The notes under the pieces were generated by a model, which saw only the letters and a program-made list of their open reading frames with translations, made no database searches and had not been told where the DNA came from. The translations under genes and the position numbers were made by a program. A DNA stretch of 64,000 nucleotides from Agapetus fuscipes (Eukaryota; Arthropoda; Insecta; Trichoptera; Glossosomatidae): assembly GCA_951799405.1 (NCBI GenBank), contig OX637350.1, positions 10,091,852 through 10,155,851 on the forward strand. Reading direction: 5' to 3'. Below, one piece after another: positions 1 to 9,344 of this stretch. How positions within the stretch are numbered: the stretch's first letter is position 1; each line of letters opens with the position of its first letter.

Positions 1-610
1 CCATTCTTGATTTCTTGATTTCGTCAGCGCACTTGTATTTCACTGCTATCGATTCTTTTGTTACTGCCGCGTCAATGTCTACTGCCAATTGCATAATAGG
101 TTTTTCACTGTTGTCACATATGTTATATTTAAGTCCGTGGTTGAGTAGCTTGGTTTCTTCTGTAGTAAATGTATGCTGTGATAGGTTAACTACTCGTTCG
201 TTAAACTGATGTTTTGTAATTGTAGGTGTTATTTTATTAGGTTTTAAATTAGCTTGTTTTTTCGACAGTAATATGTTAAGTTTTTTGTCTAGTAACGCTT
301 TCTTTTTAAAACCTTCCAAACTGGCAATATGTCTTACTTTATCATCCAGTATTTCCCACTCAACACGGTGTAGTACATGCACTAACTCGCAATGAAGTAC
401 TTTCAGTAGAGATTTGATGTTATCACGGGTCCTGTATAATGATTTAATTTCTTCATTAATCCATAATGTTTGGGCACTTTTCAACACTTTTGATGCTGTT
501 TTATTTTTATTGTTAATTTTAAGACTTTTAGTATTGTATATCGTAGAAAAAATTTCAATTTTGTGGAAACCGGTGTAATCTATATATATAATACCCTTCG
601 CCGTCGTCAT
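1..610 (-). CDS. Penelope-like element ORF, N-terminal part (cut by window edge)
   Basis: Reading the minus strand from an ATG at 608-610 gives 203 codons without a stop, running off the left edge. The protein is lysine-rich. Near its C-terminal side it holds NLSQHTFTTEETKLLNHGLK, matching the 'lxxLLxxGLKF' block found upstream of the reverse transcriptase domain in Penelope-like retroelements. A stretch with W-I-N-E-E-I and L-H-R-V-E-W-E-I precedes it. The family encodes a telomerase-related reverse transcriptase plus, usually, a C-terminal GIY-YIG nuclease; those parts would lie outside the window. The start codon sits about 40 bp from a tRNA-like repeat, so the 5' leader may be truncated. 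The family call rests on motif recognition only. The frame being open suggests a fairly young copy. Confidence 0.72.
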   Translation of the reverse strand, partial: MTTAKGIIYIDYTGFHKIEIFSTIYNTKSLKINNKNKTASKVLKSAQTLWINEEIKSLYRTRDNIKSLLKVLHCELVHVLHRVEWEILDDKVRHIASLEGFKKKALLDKKLNILLSKKQANLKPNKITPTITKHQFNERVVNLSQHTFTTEETKLLNHGLKYNICDNSEKPIMQLAVDIDAAVTKESIAVKYKCADEIKKSRM

Positions 611-639
611 TCGCTTACAATTTCAATTTTCAAATAACC

Positions 640-930
640 AAAACGACCGACCGGGATTCGAACCAGGGACCTGAGCGCGGACACGCCTCAAGGCATAGCG
701 TCTTGACCACCTAGGCCACGTCGCTTCCTTGGAAGTGGGAGAAGTTTTTGTTTATATAAGCTACAAATTTAAGCATGGATTCGAACCTAATATTTTTATA
801 ATATAGGGGCGCTATCCTATTTTCAAGCAAAAATTTTTTGAAGATAAAAAAATACATTGTACCATTATTTTGTAAAACAATACTTACAATAATCTTTAAA
901 AAAAACAATTAAAAATCAAAATAAAGTAAG
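640..930 (-). repeat. tRNA-like head plus shared block, repeat unit 1
   Basis: On the minus strand at 650-725 there is a tRNA-like sequence with an A-box-like GTGGCCTAGGTGGTCAAG and a B-box GGTTCGAATCCC. The acceptor arms do not pair well, so it is a tRNA-derived SINE head and not a tRNA gene. The flank at 806-920 carries the block GGCGCTATCCTATTTT followed by AT-rich sequence, which recurs in the next two units. Confidence 0.55.
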
Positions 931-935
931 TAACG

Positions 936-1205
936 GCATACCAACTTTTACAACTGAAAAAATAAAAAGCAAAGCACCCGATCAGATCGGGATTCGAACC
1001 TACGTCTTTCAAAATCTAAACGGACGAAAAAAGATGCGCCTACGCGCGTGAGCTACAGTGAGACATGACGCCAGTGACAAGTTAACAACATATAAGCAAC
1101 TGCGAAAAGTTACCATGTACCATTTTTGTAACATAGAGGCGCTATCCTATTTTTAAGCAAATATTTATTAATAAATGAAAAATATGAAAAATCTAAATAC
1201 AAACC
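936..1205 (-). repeat. tRNA-like head plus shared block, repeat unit 2
   Basis: The minus strand at about 970-1070 holds a tRNA-like head (TAGCTCACGCGCGTAGGCGC, then GGTTCGAATCCCGA). Downstream of it on that strand comes GTGCTTTGCTTTTTATTTTT and the start of SINE A (AGTTGGTATGCCG), where it is truncated. The plus-strand flank at 1134-1160 repeats GGCGCTATCCTATTTT and AAGCAAATATTTATTAA. Confidence 0.55.
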
Positions 1206-1210
1206 AAAAA

Positions 1211-1431
1211 TTCAATATGTATCATTTGAGATTCATATTAAATGCATTCCCACACGCAGACATGCATAATTTCGCGCTCACACATGCCGCATGTGAACCT
1301 ACAATTTAAAAACCCAAATGTCAAATGGACATACCTACACTTTGCAACTCTTGCCGTCCTTCTCTAAAACAGGGCTGACATTGGCAAAGTGAACCATTTT
1401 TTACAGCATGGGTGATCAGCCGCATACCAAC
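1211..1431 (-). mobile_element. SINE A copy, joined to a tRNA-like head
   Basis: Minus-strand SINE A with the family landmarks CACCCATGCTG, GGTTCACTTTGCC and CATGCGGCATGTGTGAG. Its usual start (TCCTTGACTTATAGG) is replaced by a linker leading to the tRNA-like head at 1455-1555. This copy therefore looks like the body of a longer tRNA-headed element. Confidence 0.7.
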
Positions 1432-1760
1432 TTTTACAACTGAAAAAATAAAAAAGCAAAGCACCCAAAAAAGCGGGATTCGAACCTGCGTCTTCCAAAA
1501 TCTAAACGGCTCAGCAACCGAACGCCCAGCGCGTTGAGCTACCGGGAGACGTGACGATGGCGAGAAATTAACAACATATATAAAGTACTGGAAAAAGTTA
1601 CTTAGTTTTCATAACATAGAGGCGCTATCTTATTTTGAAGCAAATATTTATTAATTCAAAAATAGAACACAAGATATTATAATGAATTAAAAGTAACAAT
1701 TATTCTGTAAAACAATATCTTTAAAAAAAACTATGAAAAATCAAAAATTCAAAAACCAAA
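1432..1760 (-). repeat. tRNA-like head plus shared block, repeat unit 3
   Basis: The minus-strand head at 1455-1555 has an A-box-like GGTAGCTCAACGCGCTGGGC and a B-box GGTTCGAATCCCGC. The linker to SINE A matches the one in unit 2. The plus-strand flank at 1617-1760 repeats GGCGCTATCTTATTTTGAAG, AACAATATCTTTAAAAAAAA and related sequence from unit 1. Together the three units look like a degenerate tandem triplication. Confidence 0.6.
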
Positions 1761-1937
1761 TCTAATCTATTCTAAGTTGCAAAGATTTATGTTACATTGG
1801 GGATTCACATTAAACCTATGCACTCTCACAAGCAGACACGCTTGCACATGCCACAATATGTCTAAATCTAAGTTACAAAGATATTATGTATCATTTAAGA
1901 TTCATATTAAATGCATTCCCACAAGCAGACCTGCATT
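1761..1937 (-). mobile_element. Two tandem SINE A 3' fragments
   Basis: The SINE A tail end in reverse (TCTAAGTTGCAAAG, then CACAAGCAGACACG) appears at 1761-1855. It appears again at 1861-1937 (TCTAAGTTACAAAG, then CACAAGCAGACCTGC). Both lack the 5' half. Confidence 0.6.
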
Positions 1938-2172
1938 ATTCTTTTATCTCTTCAATATTCATCATATTTTTCATACATACTCTTCTCTTCAAACATAGTC
2001 CATTTCAATAATATGGACTTTTCTAATTTCACTTTCATTCAACGTCCAGGCTTCACATCGTTACATCAAGGTGGGTGTAAATATCGTACCGTGTACCGTC
2101 AAATTTCATTCTGGCAATATTTGACTTTGTACGGGGCGAGATTTCCCCAGTTCGTGAGTGACTATAGTAATG

Positions 2173-2218
2173 AGCTGTTACTGTATCCTGCCGCCGTTCC
2201 ACTAGGGGTGGCCGGTAC
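2173..2218 (-). mobile_element. RTE-like element, extreme 3' end
   Basis: The reverse strand reads GGCCACCCCTAGTGGAACGG followed by GGCAGGATACAGTAACAG. This is the same 3' terminus seen after the RTE-like fragment ending at 63748. A short TACAG-type tail is typical of RTE-like retrotransposons. Confidence 0.65.
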
Positions 2219-2261
2219 GCGTCTTTCCATTCTACCCCCCCTTTCGACAGACGACACACAC

Positions 2262-2325
2262 GAAAAATGTTTCTTACACTTTATGGCCTTTGTAAAGAAG
2301 TGACATTAATGGAAAAAATCACGCG
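2262..2325 (-). repeat. Fragment of foldback element F
   Basis: The segment TTTCTTACACTTTATGG and the following 40 bp match the loop and inner arm of the foldback at 26929-27155. The inverted arms are missing here. Confidence 0.45.
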
Positions 2326-2622
2326 TGTTTATTGATTTTTTATCTAAATTTTAAAGTTAAAATATTTTATAAAACTTAAAAAATGACGCTACAAAAAAAT
2401 ATTTAAAAAAACACGTTTTTGTTCACATTTTTTTCTTATAATTTTGTTGTTAATTATTTTGGACATATTTTTTTTCTTCATAATTATAGAATGATACAAT
2501 GTCTAGAGAGTGTTTGAAAAATATTTTAGGTAATGCGAACAGTTTTCGAGATAATATGAAAAAACTGAAACATGATAATTAATTAAATGTGCGCGGCAGT
2601 ACTTCAGCGTGAATTGAAAGAC

Positions 2623-2785
2623 GCGGCCGGTACCTCCGCAGATGCGTCTCCACTTTTCTCGGTCCTTGCATACCTTTTTCATCTCTTCAACATTCATCAC
2701 TTTCTTCATACATACTGTTCTCTTATTCGCACTCTGAAGGTTCCATTCTTTTGAAATCTCACCTATTTGGTCAAATGAGAATAAA
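2623..2785 (-). pseudogene. RTE-like C-terminal fragment
   Basis: The minus frame encodes DQIGEISKEWNLQSANKR, CMKKVMNVEEMKKVCKDR and EKWRRICGGTGR. This parallels the last 50 residues of the intact RTE-like ORF (EIANEWDIQSHNKRRTCMKK and so on). The upstream coding part is absent. About 400 bp separates it from the 3'-end fragment at 2173-2218, so the copy was split by an insertion or rearrangement. Confidence 0.75.
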
Positions 2786-3406
2786 TTAGATGATAGATAT
2801 GTGCAAAAGTTTCTTTTAAATTGTAGTATTCGCAAATTTTGCAAACAAGTATATTATTTTTTTATCCATTTCTAATAATTATACGAATTTTAACGCGGAG
2901 AAGTCATGCTGCAAAGTTCCCGTTGCCTAAATGTTAAGGGGTTGGGCTGCGTAGCAGCCAGGGGCGGAGCCCCTAGTCAGAGATTAAATGCTTTACAACA
3001 CATCTCGTGCGCTAACTAAATTGAGAAAAAAAATGAGTGCAATTCAAATGTCAATCTTTCTTTTCCTTAAAAGCGGAAGTGATTTATGCAAAGAATATTG
3101 TGGGGTTTTTATTCCGCTGCTCTCTCTTTTGAATTCAAATGAAGTATTCTTCGATAGTTCAATATTGCATATTTATATTTATTTCGTTTTTTTACAGATA
3201 CGATAAAAAAGCGGAATCAAAGCAGATTTTCAATAATCGTGCGTTTAGCGTCAATGTTACAATAAAAATGAATCTTAATTTAAATTTGCTATTTATGCGT
3301 CTGAATATTGAAGTCTTATAAACGATCAATCACACGCTATGAATTGACTCCTAGCATTGTAAGCTCGCATAGCGTCCTTTGTGAATACTGTTGTTATAAT
3401 ATGTGA
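2786..3406. other. No gene seen; twin perfect hairpins at 2945-2974
   Basis: AT-rich sequence without coding similarity. Two perfect GC-rich hairpins abut: GGCTGCGTAGCAGCC (2945-2959) and AGGGGCGGAGCCCCT (2960-2974). Each has a 6-bp stem and a 3-base loop. They stand out from the local base composition. Confidence 0.6.
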
Positions 3407-3551
3407 GTCGTATAGAATCAAAGCTGGCAATCTAGAATTTTTACAATCATGAGATAAATATATGGAAACGATATGAAAATGATTCTATGTTTCCATGTAT
3501 TCATCTAATTTTCAAAAAAATCCTAGAATGCTGAATTTGATTCTTTACGAC
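3407..3551. mobile_element. 145-bp MITE with ~36-bp inverted repeats
   Basis: The left end GTCGTATAGAATCAAA and the reverse complement of the right end GTCGTAAAGAATCAAA form imperfect terminal inverted repeats that continue to AATTTTT/GATTTTT. The trinucleotide TGA flanks both sides (3404-3406 and 3552-3554). A 3-bp TNA duplication and small size fit a PIF/Harbinger-type nonautonomous element; the superfamily is an inference. Confidence 0.6.
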
Positions 3552-3784
3552 TGATGTATTAAAATATTTATTTAGTGAGTGGTGCGTGAGTCATGGACGC
3601 TGCCATATAAATATTATGATTGTCAAATGTTTCCGCCCCCCGCACATAAAAACACAAATATTCAATTTGTTCGTTTCCATTTTATCAAAGATCTTTACAT
3701 GGAAATGTGATGCAGGACGGGTGTAATTATCAGTTGTGCTTTAATCCAGATATTTTTTTCTGTGTTTTATTTTTACATTTGACC

Positions 3785-4016
3785 ATCTAGGCGTCAGCAC
3801 TGCGGACTTGTAAACGGATGGTTTTGAGTTCGATTCCCGGCGGAGCAAAAAAAAAATTCAATATTCTTTCAACTGCCCTTACCACACACCTGTCACCAGG
3901 ACTTCATCCAGCTTTGCGTCGACTGGGTGTGCTTGCAAAATTAGCGCTGACTAGCAACGCACAAACATATAGAAAGCTGCTGAGGTGTGATTCACACAAA
4001 AACAGCTCTTTAACAT
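3785..4016 (+). mobile_element. SINE C copy (tRNA-headed)
   Basis: It begins with a tRNA-like head containing a B-box-like GAGTTCGATTCCCGGCGG. The body has CACCTGTCACCAGGACTTC, and the tail GAGGTGTGATTCACACAAAA is shared with copies at 45600, 44355 and 63800. It abuts a SINE A copy. Confidence 0.65.
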
Positions 4017-4290
4017 AATCTAATCTAAGTTGCAATTATATGTGACATTAAAGATTCGCATTATATGTATTTTCACAAGAAGATTCGCATTATATGCATT
4101 TTCACAAGCTCGCTTTTATAAGTTCGCGCTTAAACATGCCGCATGTAGTCCTACGATATAAAACCCGAATCTCACATGGACATACACCCTGCAACTCCTG
4201 CCGACCTTCCCTTAAACAGGGGTGACATTGGCAAAGTGAACCATTTTCTACAGCATGGATTAGCCGCACACCAACCTATAAAGTCAAGGA
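4017..4290 (-). mobile_element. SINE A copy with internal duplication
   Basis: Near full length in reverse, ending in CCAACCTATAAAGTCAAGGA. A segment of about 29 bp beginning AGATTCGCATTATATG is present twice in tandem, as if by replication slippage after insertion. Confidence 0.8.
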
Positions 4291-4834
4291 ACATACACAA
4301 CAGATTATTTTTTTAAAATTAGCTCACCAATTAAATTAGCTCTTTATTCATATTATTTGAAAATTACGTAATTTTATTGTGCTTTAGAAGGAATCGAACC
4401 CACATATCTAGGTATTTATTTTTGAAAAGGTATATTTTTACAGATATGAAGTGACAGTTAGTAGTATGTTTTATTGAATAATTAAATACGGGAAATCTTT
4501 AATAAAAAAAAAATATAAGAGAGAATAAAACGATTGAAAAATGGAAAACCCTCCATTATTTTGGTGTTCAAAATTTGATTTTTTACGTTTTATTTTTTGA
4601 TATTTTTGCTATTAAAAATAACTGATTTTCAGTAGTTTATAATTGATAAACAGCCGTATAATCTTGCGGTGAGTCTTAGAGCCTATAACTTCTCGGGAGA
4701 TGTTAGACTTCTGCTCCAATTAAGTCTGGATGAAATTAAATAACAACAAAACACATCTCGTTGGTGTGGACCTCTGCAGAACGAGATAAATCAAAGTTTT
4801 TGTTTGAGGTCCAGCACCCCCAGTGTACAACTTT
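4291..4834. other. No gene seen
   Basis: AT-rich. A lone B-box-like element (GGAATCGAACCC, near 4390) may be a remnant of a tRNA-headed SINE. Confidence 0.4.
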
Positions 4835-4936
4835 GCGTTTAAACTCAACCACAAGGCTTATTAAACTTATAAACATAAATGAAAACAGCGCATAATATGG
4901 AGCGTTTTAGTTTCCATACAGTTTTAGAGCAGGTGG
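4835..4936. mobile_element. MITE M, left half (split)
   Basis: Contains TTTAAACTCAACCACAAGG and GCGTTTTAGTTTCCATACAG, typical of the palindromic MITE M. The complementary end (AAAACGTCATGGTTGAGTTT) lies at 5690-5737. The two halves flank SINE A plus an RTE-type fragment, suggesting nested insertion. Confidence 0.55.
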
Positions 4937-4938
4937 TC

Positions 4939-5154
4939 TATAATCTAAGTTGCAAAGATATGTTAACATTTTAAACTCATATTAAATGGTTACCCACAAA
5001 CAGACACGTGTAAGTTCGCGCTTACAAATTAAAATCCAAATCTCAAATGAACATAAGCCGTGAAACTTTTGCCGAACTACCGTGAAACAGGGGTGACATT
5101 GGCAAAGTGAACTATTTTTACAGCGTGGGTGGTCCACCTCATGCTAACCTATAG
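4939..5154 (-). mobile_element. SINE A copy
   Basis: Reverse SINE A from TATAATCTAAGTTGCAAAG to GCTAACCTATAG. It sits between the two halves of a MITE M. Confidence 0.8.
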
Positions 5155-5156
5155 TG

Positions 5157-5688
5157 TTGAGATATCCGGTCTCAGTGATCTCTACAATGAAGTCAGGGAG
5201 GAGACCAAGAGAGTAGCAACAATTTTTGGCTGCCTCAAAGACACAATATGGGGAAACAAATACATGCTCACAGATAGCAATGCCCGAATCCACAAGAGCT
5301 GTGTCAGGCTGATTCTGATATACCTGTATGGTATCTAAATCAGGCCCGGCACAATTAACATCAAGAACCTTTTTCGGACGTCTGAGACGAGAGTTCTGTG
5401 AACTATAGCAGAGAACACTCTCAGTGACAGGAACAGAAACTCTGAAATGATAGAGGCCTGTCAAATAGAGGGCATCGTGAGATGAGCCAGGAAGAAGCGT
5501 CGATACTGGAGAGACTATGTGGATAGGATGGACAGTTGGAGAATCCCCCATGTGGTTTATCCCAAAGTATACCTGTAGGACATCACTTAGAAAGAAGACG
5601 GTTAAAGAGATGAAGAGATAGCTGGTGCTCTACTTCCCAAGAAGACTATGCCCGTTTGACAAGAGACCATCAATCTAAAAGAAGAAGA
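5157..5688 (+). pseudogene. Decayed non-LTR reverse transcriptase C-terminus (second RTE-like family)
   Basis: Frames broken by stops encode SGLSDLYNEVREETKRVATI, then VLDVNCAGP-type sequence in reverse shadow. In the plus frame around 5380-5560 they encode ENTLSDRNRNSEMIEACQI and YWRDYVDRMDSWRIPHVVYP. This follows the pattern 'gkTlrDrxRNexIrxxcxvxxI ... rxxWxdHvxRM' seen after the reverse transcriptase domain in RTE-type ORFs. The protein differs from the local 1002-residue family, so it is a separate lineage. Confidence 0.55.
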
Positions 5689-5689
5689 C

Positions 5690-5737
5690 ATTTTTAGTAA
5701 AACGTCATGGTTGAGTTTACACGTAAAGTTTTATATT
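5690..5737. mobile_element. MITE M, right half (split)
   Basis: AAAACGTCATGGTTGAGTTT followed by ACACGTAAAG complements the end of the half at 4835-4936. Confidence 0.5.
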
Positions 5738-7465
5738 CAGGGGACAGGTCAAAAGGCTTCTAAAAGGGCCTCTAAAGGTCTAGTAGAGCCGCCATGTTGG
5801 CGTCCACGGGCCTCTTCTAATTAATAAAGGAAACGGAAGACCTTTGCAGATTACCAAGTTGAAAACTCATTAGTTTTGGGGTCTCTGAGAGAGACCGGCT
5901 CGCCGCGTATGCTGGACAGCGTTTATATTATGTAACTTCTGCTGAAACATAATATTACCGAGTTATAATATGAGTGTAAGTTGTAGGTACAAACAAATTT
6001 AATGCCAAAAATATACAATGTCCTGGGACGGATGATGTACTCGTAGATTGGATAAGAAGCAATTATTATTAGCTTTTTTTTCATTTGAAATGTATGGAAA
6101 AAGTTGTTTCCGATACCTGGCACAGCTGATTACATTTTGACCAAATTTTCAGGAAACGTGTAAGCTGCGCACAAAATGCGTTGTGAGATGTTTGATGTCG
6201 ATCGGATGACAAACATTTTTTGTCCTGTTCGGCCTTGTTGAGATAAACTGCTTCCTTTACCCGTGAAAAAATAATAATAACGGCAATAAAGCATAAGCGA
6301 CATAAACCAAACTGTTCAGGAGAGCAGCTTAAAGTTTGAGATTGCAGAAAAATGGCATAACTTTTTTATTTTTTATCATATCGTTAAAATCAAAACATCT
6401 TTAAAATTAAACAAATAAAGGCATTTATTGACATTCCTATTTATGTGGTTTTCATGGTGTTTTACGTTTTTTTTTATGTCACAAGCACATTTAGGACAAA
6501 AAAGGCCAAAATCTTGTCGGTTACACCAAAACCTTACTTCGAAAGCGCAGTTGTTGGCTTGGGCATAAACATAAAAAAAATCATCGTAGAGATGTAGGAG
6601 TTAGCGCATTAGTAAGAGGGGGAAATTTTAAGTAGGATAGCATTCATAACTCATTTTGGACCAAAACGTCGCTAATGTCCTACTTCCTTTTAACCGTCAA
6701 TATGCAAAATTGAAATTGAATGTGTAAAAATTGAGCTTAAAAGTTTACAAGAAGTTTTTGTTACATAAAGCTATTGGATAAGATGAATATGTAAAGCATT
6801 GGATATGCCGATTTATTATAAGTTAAGGAAAGAGGCGAGTAGATTTTGAGAAATGTATTCCTTAATGCGAAGGGCTGTCAGTGGGAAGGCTAAATGAAAA
6901 AAATAACACAAAGTTAATAATGATTTTTCGGCAAAACTAACAGAGCTTCGGCACGCTAGCTAGGAAGGAATAGTGAACCTTTTCAAGATTATTTTATTCA
7001 TTAAATAACAATAATATTAATTATCTGTATTCAAAGTAAAACTTCGAAACAGTAAATGTGATAAAAAATATTGCACAATATATTAATTGTCTTAGCTTCC
7101 TTAATCTTATTTTTTTAAATATTTTCTTCGATGCATAATTATTATCATGTACTTAATGTGAATGAAAAATATATCAATGCAAGGTTAAAATTAAAACCTA
7201 TATTTTTCATAATTTGTTAACGTTGTTTGAAAGATTGTTGAATTTTTACATCGACATGAATTTGTCATATATTTATAATTTAATCTTTACTATGGAATTA
7301 TTAATAAAAAAAAACACAACGCAACTAGGTTGCACAATTAGTGTAACTTCTAACCGTGTAACTAATCATGTTTAAAAAAGGCTCTTGGGCATTGCTTTAT
7401 TTTTGTTTTTTATCTATTTAAAAATTCAAAGCTGTTGAAAACTTTAGCTCAAACATCATAGTCGG
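5738..7465. other. No gene seen
   Basis: About 1.7 kb without recognisable coding sequence, RNA gene or repeat copy. Base composition is ordinary for the window. Confidence 0.5.
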
Positions 7466-7985
7466 TGTTATGGCCGAGGGGATCAAGTGGGCTGATCTTT
7501 CTAGCGTGTTTGTAATAGGACAACGTTGGTTCGATCCCCACCTGGGTCATTTGACCATAACTTTGACCCTGGTTTAACATATATTATTGGGTAATTATTA
7601 ATTTATTCAAATAAACAACACTGAATTATTAATTGATGATATTAATACCTGTTTCTGGCCAGGCCGAATAGGTTGGTGAATTGCATGCCTCCTATTAAAA
7701 AAAAACTTAAGTTTTGCAAAAAAATCCAAACAAATGATAAAAAAATTCAATGATAATGAAACAGACGTATATTTATGAAAAGTTATTCACTTCTGGCTCA
7801 GCCTACGAGTTAAAGGAAGGTCAAATCTGTGTGTGGGTCTATTTTTGATTTACAGAGTGCAGTAGACAGCCTCACCCCGGTAATTAACCGATCCCGCAGG
7901 CTGGGCCCTTGGTGTGGGAGCCTTTGGCGGGAACAAACCTGCCTCATGCGATCCACCACCTAGCCAAGGAAATCTTACTTAATTA
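7466..7985 (+). mobile_element. Candidate tRNA-headed SINE (single copy here)
   Basis: The head at about 7470-7552 has an A-box-like ATGGCCGAGGGGATCAAGTG and a B-box GGTTCGATCCCC, resembling a tRNA-Leu/Ser type. A GC-richer segment at 7860-7960 (CCCGCAGGCTGGGCCC, then CGGGAACAAACCTGCC) may be its body. No second full copy was found in the window, so the element boundaries are uncertain. Confidence 0.4.
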
Positions 7986-8122
7986 ATCCTCGTTTAATTA
8001 ATGCACAATTCGATTTTAAAATCAAACGGTAAATCAGAAAAGTTAGAGATTGAAACAATGAAAACAAAACCATTTTGAAATAAATAAAACCAAAAGTAAG
8101 TCGGGTTTAAATTGATTGATAT

Positions 8123-8378
8123 TCCTTGACTTATAGGTTGGTATGAGGCTGACCACCCATACTGTAAAAAATGGTTCACTTTGCCAATGTCACCCCTGTT
8201 TCAGGGAAGGTCGGCAAAAGTTGAGGGGCTTATGTTCATTTGAGGTTTGGATTTTATTTGTAAGTACACATTCAGCATTTGTAAGCGCGAACTACACTTG
8301 TTGGTTTGTGGGCATACATCTGAGAGCTTTAAATGAATATATCCTTGCAACTTAGATTATAGATTATAGATTATAGAT
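8123..8378 (+). mobile_element. SINE A, full length (reference copy)
   Basis: It starts TCCTTGACTTATAGGTTGG. It has TGAGGCTGACCACCCATACT, GGTTCACTTTGCC and TGTCACCCCTGTTTCAGGG, then TTGTAAGCGCGAAC. It ends CTTGCAACTTAGATTATAG with a TTATAGA-type repeat tail. A repeated fixed 5' end plus a simple 3' tail indicates a short retroposon of about 240 bp. No convincing pol III A/B box pair is visible in this version. Confidence 0.85.
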
Positions 8379-8952
8379 ATGAGTTTCTCCTCCAGTACGA
8401 GTGCATAGGGAGGAATGGCGAAAAAGATTGATAAATATTGCTGCAAGCAAATCTTAGGATTCAGAAAGAAGAAGAAGAAGGTTCTCAAAAGATAAAGATT
8501 TTTTCATACTAAATTTTTCGATGATTTATATAAACTGTTACGATTTACTTGGGCTCAATTTAATAAAATTTCGATTCAATTATTTTAAGAAGTTGCTCAC
8601 ATTTAGTTTACGGTTTTAAGTTTGTACTTCTCGCTTAACGGCTCGGGTACTTATTGGGTACTAATGCCTTTCAAAGCATTGCAATCCGTATTTATAAGTG
8701 ACAAAAGGCTATTAGCATACACCAGATTATGCCAGAACCGTTTCGAGCAGAAGCTTCGAGCAAATACGAGTAGGTTTCAACCATCCAAAAACTTACGTCC
8801 AGACATACATATTATACAAGTAACTAATAACACACAGACACACAACTATAAGTAAACAAACACAAATATAAACTCATACATTCGTTACAATACTTACACA
8901 ATAGCATAGAAAAAATAAGCTCCATACATTTAACCAACATGGGTCAACTTAT
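8379..8952. other. No gene seen
   Basis: No coding similarity. A run rich in CACA and ATAC words lies around 8790-8920. Confidence 0.4.
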
Positions 8953-9344
8953 TGTTATGTAAATATGAAATTTAAATATTTAAAATAAGTAGGTATTAGT
9001 TATAGGAATTCTGTATTGTATTGTGTGGGTAGGAATCATTGAATAAAATACGTGCAGCATCGAGAAATAATAATTATTATGCCTTTCTGGAACTGTCTAG
9101 CAAATAAAGGTCTAGATTGTACTGTTTTAAAGAGTATAAGAAGGGTGCCAGTGGCTTGCAGGGCCAGCAGTATCATACGAGATTTACAAACACATAGAAC
9201 TAACTTGATCAGTGAACAGAAACCAAGTGGAATAGTCGAGAAAGCTTTGTGAAAATAAATTATTTAAAAGTGTAAATTAAACAACTGTATAAGAAGACCT
9301 GTGTATTTTAATTTGAAAGACTTTTGAACCCTAATTTCGTAACA
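8953..9344 (+). mobile_element. LTR-1 (Ty3-type), 5' LTR with start of internal region
   Basis: A 392-bp segment runs from TGTTATGTAAATATGAAAT to CTAATTTCGTAACA. It is matched in reverse by the segment at 18707-19212. Directly after its end comes ATTGGCGTCAGGTGTGGAA, the layout of a primer-binding region in Ty3-type elements. The 4 bp on each side do not match, as expected for a 5' LTR still joined to leader sequence. No gag or pol follows, so the rest is lost. Confidence 0.7.

Noticed and set aside
1911..2303. 130-codon plus-strand frame
   Set aside because: It crosses SINE A scraps and the antisense of an RTE-like 3' end, so it is not a gene.
5144..5551. 135-codon minus-strand frame
   Set aside because: The plus strand carries the recognisable non-LTR reverse transcriptase C-terminus; the minus frame is its shadow.
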